Assembly (NCBI GenBank): GCA_011109175.1
Contig: RDEW01000013.1
Span: forward strand, 1,188,912 to 1,252,911
Source of the DNA: Dicyema japonicum
Taxonomy: Eukaryota > Dicyemida > Rhombozoa > Dicyemidae
Direction: 5' to 3'
DNA length: 64,000 nt
The notes under the pieces are model-generated. The model did no database searches. It saw only the letters and a program-made list of their open reading frames with translations, and was not told the origin of the DNA. The position numbers and the translations under genes are program-made. Below, one piece after another: positions 57,715 through 64,000 of this stretch; position 1 is the stretch's first letter, and every line of letters starts with the position of its first letter.

Positions 57715-57802
57715 TCAAAGGTAAGATGGCTTTCGAAAGGAAAAGCTCTAACAAGAGTTGTGGAGTTGTATGCAGCTATAATATGTATTTTAATGACCAT
57801 GG
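57715..57802 (+). pseudogene. hAT transposase fragment interrupted by a SINE
   Basis: The plus strand reads KVRWLSKGKALTRVVELYAA (about 57719-57778), the diagnostic 'RWLSRGKVL.R..EL' stretch of ZBED5/GTF2IRD2-like hAT proteins. A SINE inserted directly after it at 57803. Confidence 0.65.
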
Positions 57803-58125
57803 AAATAATAATAATAATAACAGCCTTTTCACGAGAGCAATAATATTTATAGCTCCGCATAGGCAGGACACACACTTTATTCAAGTAAAGAACAGTTAAT
57901 TTTAACTAACCGTGGAACCAAGGAATGCTTTTTACTTCTTTTTTCTTTTTCTTGTGTGTGGGCCCTTTCTAGACAATCCAGTTCGCAGTGAGGATCCATG
58001 ATGACGGCGTCACTCGTCAAACCCTTTTAGCATCGTAGATTCGTGGAACCTTCCACCAGGTGAACAGCAGCGAGAATCGAACCCGTAACCTAAGTCATTT
58101 TAGCTCGACACCTAACCACTATGCC
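57803..58125 (-). mobile_element. tRNA-derived SINE, complete copy 2
   Basis: A 323-bp minus element flanked by aatgaccatgg (57792-57802 and 58126-58136). A-box-like ggcatagtggttag and B box ggttcgattc lie at the 58125 end. The LINE-like tail and (TTA)n lie at the 57803 end. Highly similar to 27120-27445. Confidence 0.88.
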
Positions 58126-58139
58126 AATGACCATGGATA

Positions 58140-58745
58140 TCAAAATTTATCCAAATTGCTCGAATCCCCTGATAACCATCTTGTGGTCGCTGACAGTCGT
58201 CGAGCCTTCATATGAACGTGCGTTTACTAGAAGGTGTTTGTCTTTAGCCCGGCATATGACATAATCTATTTGGTTGTATATTGGGACCAGCTTTCCCTCT
58301 GAGTTCCTTCGCTTCCCATCCACGTAGTTTTGTGGCAGGCAGGATGCGTAGATGCAGTATTGCATAGGAAAAGGTTGTTTGCCATACAAAAGTGACCAAG
58401 TATTGTCCCGGGTAGGTTTCTTATTCCACGTCCATGTTCTCCCAAGAAAACGTCATCCGGGTTATTCTTCATCCCGATTTTTGCATTCAAATCCCCAGCA
58501 ATGAGTATTAGTGATGACGACTCATATTCGTTGTACGTTTGTAACAGTGTTGAATAGAAGTCGTCTAGTTCTGTCGGATCTTTCGCTACTCTCCCGCAGT
58601 GTGGCGCATAAACATTTACAATTGTCAGAAAGCTCTTCGAAGGAGGTAAGTCGTTTAGCCGGATTTGTATAACACAGATCCTGTCATTCACACTCCATAT
58701 ACGGTGGACTGCACTTGTCAACTTTGAGTATATGGCAAATCCAAT
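58140..58745 (-). pseudogene. LINE APE-type endonuclease fragment
   Basis: The minus strand reads SFLTIVNVYAPHCGRVAKD, LILIAGDLNAKIGMKNN and, after a shift near 58315, NQIDYVICRAKDKHLL then TTVSDHKMVI. These are the 'VYAP', 'GD.NA' and 'SDH' motifs of LINE endonucleases. It overlaps in content with the truncated endonuclease of the LINE at 6472-9074 and belongs to a related element. It is cut off at 58140, next to the SINE target site. No RT follows. Confidence 0.8.
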
Positions 58746-59275
58746 TTTTTGAAATAATTAATAAAATAAAGTTAAAAATAATTAACCTTACGATTTATTT
58801 TTTATCTTTTTAACTTGATAATTTTTTCTTAAATATAGAACGTTTAAAAATAATGAAAAAAACAGAATTTGTTAAATTTTAATGTAAAATATGAAAATTT
58901 AACTTTATTAACTTTATCACCCCTAGCTATAACTTATACTCAAACATAAAACTTAAACCCTAACCATAAACCTTAGTCCTAACTTTAAACCTTCACTGTT
59001 GGATTGTGACGGGAATAAATATACTAAATTCATTTTAATTAATATTTATGTTTTCACATTTAATAATAATTTCTTCATTTTCAGCATCGATAGATCCCTC
59101 GTCGACATTATAATCTTCACAAAAAAGATTTCGTTCTCGTCGAGCATTTATGTTTGAATCTTTTTACTGAAAATTGATTCACATAAATATTTAGATCCGA
59201 ACATTGAAGCGTTTTTATAAGCATTTGTAAGTATATTCGAATATTTTTCTTTGATAAGTAAACGTAAGTCAATTT
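58746..59275. other. AT-rich, with a pogo fragment near 59085-59160
   Basis: 59085-59160 ('ttcagcatcgatagatccct', 'gacattataatcttcacaaa') matches 21510-21585 in the pogo relic. The rest shows nothing. Confidence 0.4.
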
Positions 59276-59279
59276 ATTA

Positions 59280-60340
59280 AGAAGAGAGCAATTTGTCATA
59301 TAGCGGCTGACTGACTGCGTGGCTATTCCCTTTCAGGATGGCAAGCGAGATTCGCTTAAATAACCTATGAGATGAACTATAAAATTGCATTAAATTTGCA
59401 ATCTTGAGATCTGAGGTAAATTCCATATCTGATTGAAGGTCTATCAATTCCAATTGGAGTGATGGTGGAGCATTCTTAGGATTTATAAAAATTTTCATTA
59501 ATGGCAATATTTCATCAAAATTCTTAAAATAAACTTAATTTAAATAAACCTTAGAGCGTTTTTCGAATTCTACAATAAGGTGACTGATAAAAGAAGTATA
59601 ATTTTTAAAATGAACCGCTGGCTTTATTTACTCTCAAAAAGTGAAATGGGTCGTATCTTTGACTGCTATTTGATCTCTCAGAAAATTTAATTTCGATATA
59701 AAAGAAGCAATTGATCCATAGTTGATGAAAAAATTTGGATTGCCGTTGTAATTCACAATTCAACGAGGATAAATGAGAGGATAGATCGATCCAAAAAACT
59801 AAACAGGTAATCCACTCCTAACTGTTCAACAAAGCATGATGTTTGTAGTCTTTAACAAATTCTCTTAATTGAAGGAGTAGTTCATGAAATCTACGTTTTA
59901 TTTAAACAAATATACCTTTTAAGGAACGCGGAACAACTCAACCGTCAAACCGTGGTATGATAAAACACATCACTATGGACTTTGTCAATTTCCATTAATA
60001 TTTATTTTTCAGACTTCCTATGATTGAGAGATTTACCACGTATCATATTCACAGCACCGTAAATATTACATTTTGCACTTTAAGTGACTTTGCAATTATA
60101 TATCCTGATGTATGAGACAATGGTGCCAAATTACATTTTTTCCTTGAGTCTCCATGAAATAAATTGTATATCTCGGAGTGTTTCTTATAATAACGTTCAA
60201 TAGTAAAATTTTTTAATGATTTGATAACGCAGTTGCATATCAAACAAACTGCTTTACCATTCATTCTCTTCAACGAAAAATACTTTTTTTTCCATTCTGA
60301 TTTAAATTCTCTATTTTCTTGGGTAAATGTTCAATATTTT
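59280..60340 (-). pseudogene. hAT transposase relic (ZBED5/GTF2IRD2-like type)
   Basis: Minus strand, N-terminal first. EWKKKYFSLKRMNGKAVCLI and CNCVIKSLKNFTIERYYKKH (60295-60180) form a BED-like zinc finger. The middle repeats the segment seen at 44690-44960 (59995-59760). The C-terminus PSLQLELIDLQSDMEF (about 59475-59430) is the dimerisation-region motif 'LQLELIDLQCD'. Stops and deletions separate the parts. Confidence 0.72.
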
Positions 60341-60552
60341 GATGTGGGCATGAATAGACACTTTACTTAACAAATATTTACTAACACGTGTAATTACAAT
60401 TGATTTTATATATAAAATTTATTTTAAAGTTCGGAAGTCGGGGCCGCAAAAAAGATTATCTGGACCAATCTTGAGAACCCTTGATCTATACTAATATTAT
60501 TATCTAACATTAATGTTTCTCCTATCTTGACTCATCTCCGTTTGTCGTCTCG

Positions 60553-60798
60553 TTGATTTCTTACAAAAGAATTTCAAGTCTACCTGAGTTAGAATCATTT
60601 AGAACAACTATCGTTACTTTCAATATTACTGGGAAAAGAAGACCTGGCCGACCAAGGACTCGGTGGCAATCCACGGTTGAAGACGTCACGGGAATGCCTA
60701 TATCAAGGCTACTCCAAATTGCAACGGATCGGGGAGAGTGGAGGAAACTCATTCATGAGATCTCCAAGGGTCGGACACGACTAAATTGGACAACATAA
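60553..60798 (+). pseudogene. LINE RT C-terminus
   Basis: The plus frame ends with NITGKRRPGRPRTRWQSTVE, DVTGMPISRLLQIATDRGEW and RKLIHEISKGRTRLNW. This is the common '(G)KR.RGRPR.RW...V..D.......L...A.DR..WR.L' tail of RTE/CR1-like LINEs, here in an 81-codon open stretch. No RT domain lies upstream. Confidence 0.75.
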
Positions 60799-60829
60799 CA
60801 TATCGTTACTTTCAGGCTACTCTAGTACG

Positions 60830-61330
60830 TTAATTTTATGTATTGCCCCCGGAACCACAAGAATGAAAAAAAAATCACTTGACTCTCTAACGTGGAGGCA
60901 TTACTTACTTGAAGTGTTGGAAAAGAGTGCAAACCTCCTATCCCGCAATCTTGAAGGCGTGGCAGGTGTCGAATCCTTTCATGTAGTAGTATGTTATCAT
61001 TTCGTAATTTTGCGGACAGAACATAGTAAAATAGTTTTCTCGATCTTAGGGGTATCTATAGTCATTTAAGTTAACTAAAAACACTCCAGGGTCTGGGTTC
61101 GAACTTTTTATCTGCCCCTCTGTCTAACAGCCCACTCTATGAAGCCATGAAAAAATACCTTAAAACTGTCCTAGATATGAAATAACCACAGAACCGTTCA
61201 ATATTCTCGTCCACGTCGGATGAGACCTCGCCTGTGTCGGTGTGGGTCACTTAGCTAAGAACTTTCCCATTTCCTCTTAACTCAGTGATCGTTGGGTAAT
61301 AATAATAACATAAAGAAACCGAATTTAAAA
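60830..61330 (+). pseudogene. LINE 3' region matching 52930-53400
   Basis: 'atgaagccatgaaaaaatacc', 'cctgtgtcggtgtgggtcac' and 'gggtaataataataacataa' align with the 3' end of the relic at 52670-53400. The upstream part is too diverged to read. Confidence 0.5.
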
Positions 61331-62784
61331 TAATAATAACGAGTAAATTAACTAATTAAGCGTATTTTGATCCAGATTGTTGGTAATTCCTCTTCTTCTC
61401 TTAATTTAATTTGTTCAGTTTTAAATTACATAAAAAATTATATTAAATATTACAAGCATCATCTTTTATCAAACAAGGCCAAAATCATGGTACATAACGT
61501 CGAACACTAAACACAGACTTTACTGCAAGCAAGTCTGATTTAAGTATGTCAAAAAGTACCAAAGTCGAGTCCGCTGATTCATAGTCCTCTAGCAATCCTT
61601 GAGTGTCTGATACTTTTAGAACATTACAAAGATTTTCGTAAAACCGATTGGCAAGGACGATGCTGTCAGTCACTCAAAAATCCTGCCGACTTGGATCTGG
61701 CAGAATGAAAGCCAGACGTTCGGCATTCTAGGGAAAAGGTTCCAAAGCTACCTGGTTTTGGTTCTTTTGGTCTGACTGAACTGTATTATATCAATCAGAG
61801 ATTAAGCCACTATTAGCCACTTTTTTGGGATTTTTTGTTTCTAATAGCTAAATCTAGCAAGAAATTTAATTAGAATTATAAATGGAATCAATATCAATTA
61901 AGGTCAATAAATTTAATTTTTGGGAAATGGCTCAATTATGACTGAAAGCATTGAGCACCTACACGAGTTGCCCCTCATGACTGCGAGCCCACTGTCCTAG
62001 AAGATTCTAAGATTTCACTTTATGCAAGCCGTGGCTTCCGAAAAATTAATAATTGAGGTTGGCTCAGCTAATTAATCATATTGAACTGAACAACTTATAT
62101 TTTGTTTATTTGAATAAAATCATATTAAAAAGACGAAAAGTTTGAAGAAATTCAAAGATTTGAGTTTAGTAGTTAAATCTTTAAAATCTAATTCAATGAT
62201 CTATCCAACCTGAGCATTCTCTAAAAGTTAACACATTTTTTCATTGTTTGTCTCAAATAATAATTCAACTTTTCATAAATCTGAAGAAATTATTAATAAT
62301 TCATTTGATTAAGGTTAAAATATAGGAAATGGGTCAAATATGCAAAATTCAGTAAAAAAGTAATTTTTATCTCATTGAACTGAAATGAAAATTAAAAAGA
62401 GTAGAAATCAACTCGAAATGTCCTTGCAATCATAATTTTTAAATAATTTGGTTGATAAGATATTGTGAAGGATTTTGCATTATGAATGAAAATATGAAAG
62501 AATTCAAACGAAATATATAAATTTCATATTAAATTTATACTGGTAATTTTTTAATATTTATTTTTCAAAAACCATGATATACCTGAAAAAGTTTCATTCA
62601 ATTTTTTTGATCGTATCCTTTCTTAACATCTTGTATTTTAATTATTCGCCCCTATGAGAACTCATCACACGAGCGACACACGAACAACTGAAAAAATTAG
62701 AACTGAAACTTTAAATGACAATAATTTATTGAAAATTAAACGATTAATTGATAAGATCTATAAAAACCTGAGAAAGAATTAATT

Positions 62785-62930
62785 AGACTAAATAATAATA
62801 CTGCACTTTAAGAAGGGCCATTTAGTAATATCTCCTACCAGACAGAGCACACACTTTATTTTAAGTAAATATTTGTTATCATAACTAATCGATGCGAGTA
62901 AGACTAAAGAAAAAAGAGTGAGACTAAAGA
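62785..62930 (-). repeat. tRNA-SINE 3' fragment
   Basis: 'aataatactgcactttaaga' to 'cagagcacacactttatttt'; counterpart of 55190-55330. Confidence 0.6.
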
Positions 62931-63077
62931 ATTCCCATTAACCCAATAAATAATCCAATTGTAACTAAAGACTATCTAGATGTCATGGTATTCGTTGAGT
63001 AGCTTTTTCTGATCCATAAATTCCTATAAATAAATAATTTCATCAAACATTGTCGTACAACCTGGTCTTTCTCGATT

Positions 63078-64000
63078 TTATCTAAAACTTTTACCAAAGC
63101 AACAAACCCTTCTAAGATATTTAACAAAAAAAATCACAGTCGATATAACAATAAAGAAGGAGAAGGTCGAAATTAAAGCAACAATTATAGTCCTTCTGTT
63201 ATGATTAATCTACTAATAAGTAGCATTTATTACCCAGATATGAACTTTATCAGCAAAGTAGACTAAATCTCACAAAACTAGAAACCTTTCTGATGATGAA
63301 TCGAATTAGCTTCCTGGTGGTCAAGAAATTTGTGGAGTTTTCCTAAAGTAAATTAATATTTTAATAATATTAATGAATCTTTCATACTTAATGTGAGTAG
63401 AAGATCAGTTTTATTAGGTCACTGTTCTCATTTATTTCATGATAATTGATATTTTCGGACAACTGATGTTTTTGATCGGGGTATTCGTTTCTATGATACT
63501 TCCTGTGATTTTCATGGGGATAAAACTGGTCTATTTTGTTCTCATCATTGTTTTCTTGAGGATAAAAATGATTTCTACTGTACTTGGCCTCATGGTTTAC
63601 ATAAGGATGAAAATGATCCTTGTACTTCTCAGGGTTTTCATGAGGATGAATGTGTTCGTTATCATGGGTGTTGCGATTAAAAATACGATTTGTAAATTCA
63701 TCTACAGTAAGAATTTTTTCGTTTATAGAATCTAGAATTTAGATTGAACTTAAACCCATCTTTACTTCACTTTTATAATCTGATGGTTTCACAGTGCTTT
63801 TCATAATATTCTCTTGGTTCTGGGATACTTCATTCGATTTTCCGTTCGATTGATCCTTTTTTTCTCTAGTGTGGGTGTATTTTTCTTCAGTTTCTACTGC
63901 GTTGTTTGGGTCCGTATTGGTGTTTTCTAATTGTTAACATATATTAAAATTAAGAAAATTTGTTAAATTGAAATATTCCAACCTTTCTGTTGTAATGGAA
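63078..64000 (-). pseudogene. Single-pass membrane protein with His-rich ectodomain, copy 3 (runs off window)
   Basis: The last exon (63209-63078, 132 nt) encodes TIIVALISTFSFFIVISTVI and KYLRRVCCFGKSFR. A 24-nt intron (63233-63210), a 29-nt exon (63262-63234) and a 23-nt intron (63285-63263) precede it, exactly as in copy 2. Further upstream the minus strand reads VNHEAKYSRNHFYPQENN, YPHENHRKYHRNEYPDQKH and QLSENINYHE. A 56-nt intron lies at the same place as in copy 2 (acceptor near 63930). One base is missing after ..HEINENSDL relative to copy 2, shifting the frame. The 5' part lies beyond the window. Confidence 0.55.

Larger units (their letters stand above)
61125..64000. repeat. Segmental duplication, copy 2
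   Basis: Direct counterpart of 53210-56420, running off the right edge of the window. It includes an inverted piece of array half Y at about 62.3-62.8 kb and a SINE fragment at 62785-62930. Confidence 0.75.

Overview
The window reads as AT-rich nuclear DNA from an animal. It carries spliced genes, a complete homologue of the cilium-associated BAR protein CIBAR/FAM92, a decayed homologue of the nuclear-pore coiled-coil protein TPR, LINEs, tRNA-derived SINEs, and DNA transposons of the MULE, hAT, pogo and Merlin types. Its most distinctive trait is very short introns, mostly 22-28 nt with GT-AG (once GC-AG) ends. They recur in unrelated genes and keep the frame wherever I could check. Introns this small are known from dicyemid mesozoans. 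Other small parasitic animals remain possible, and I cannot name the species from sequence alone.

Layout. 1-3 kb: LINE and pogo relics, with one SINE-like repeat nested in another. 3.1-21.1 kb: a tandem array of a ~6.3-kb unit. Each unit carries a copy of a small secreted-protein gene (signal-peptide exon, 28-nt intron, Cys-containing exon) and LINE relics. A younger 5'-truncated EN-RT LINE (6472-9074) split the array. 21-31 kb: pogo and LINE relics, fragments of the array unit, the last exons of a membrane-protein family (26.4-26.7 kb), and a complete tRNA-SINE. 31.9-35 kb: TPR-like relic. 35.9-37.1 kb: foldback element. 38.2-39.2 kb: CIBAR/FAM92 gene. 39.3-44.9 kb: LINE tails, Merlin relic, SINE and hAT pieces. 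45.25-47.34 kb: a MULE with 9-bp target duplication, sitting inside a restriction-like-endonuclease LINE relic and carrying a piece of another such LINE. 49.1-50.9 kb: an intact Ser/Thr-rich surface-protein gene. 52.7-64 kb: a duplicated ~3.2-kb segment holding two more membrane-protein genes, separated by hAT, LINE and SINE relics.

Only two genes look fully intact: CIBAR (261 aa, nine exons) and the mucin-like protein (502 aa, two exons). The other host genes are members of small secreted or membrane families, each with at least one frame lesion. Several lesions are single-base changes in homopolymers, so assembly error competes with true decay. No rRNA gene, stand-alone tRNA gene, CRISPR array or bacterial operon is visible. 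All homology statements rest on remembered family motifs, not on searches.
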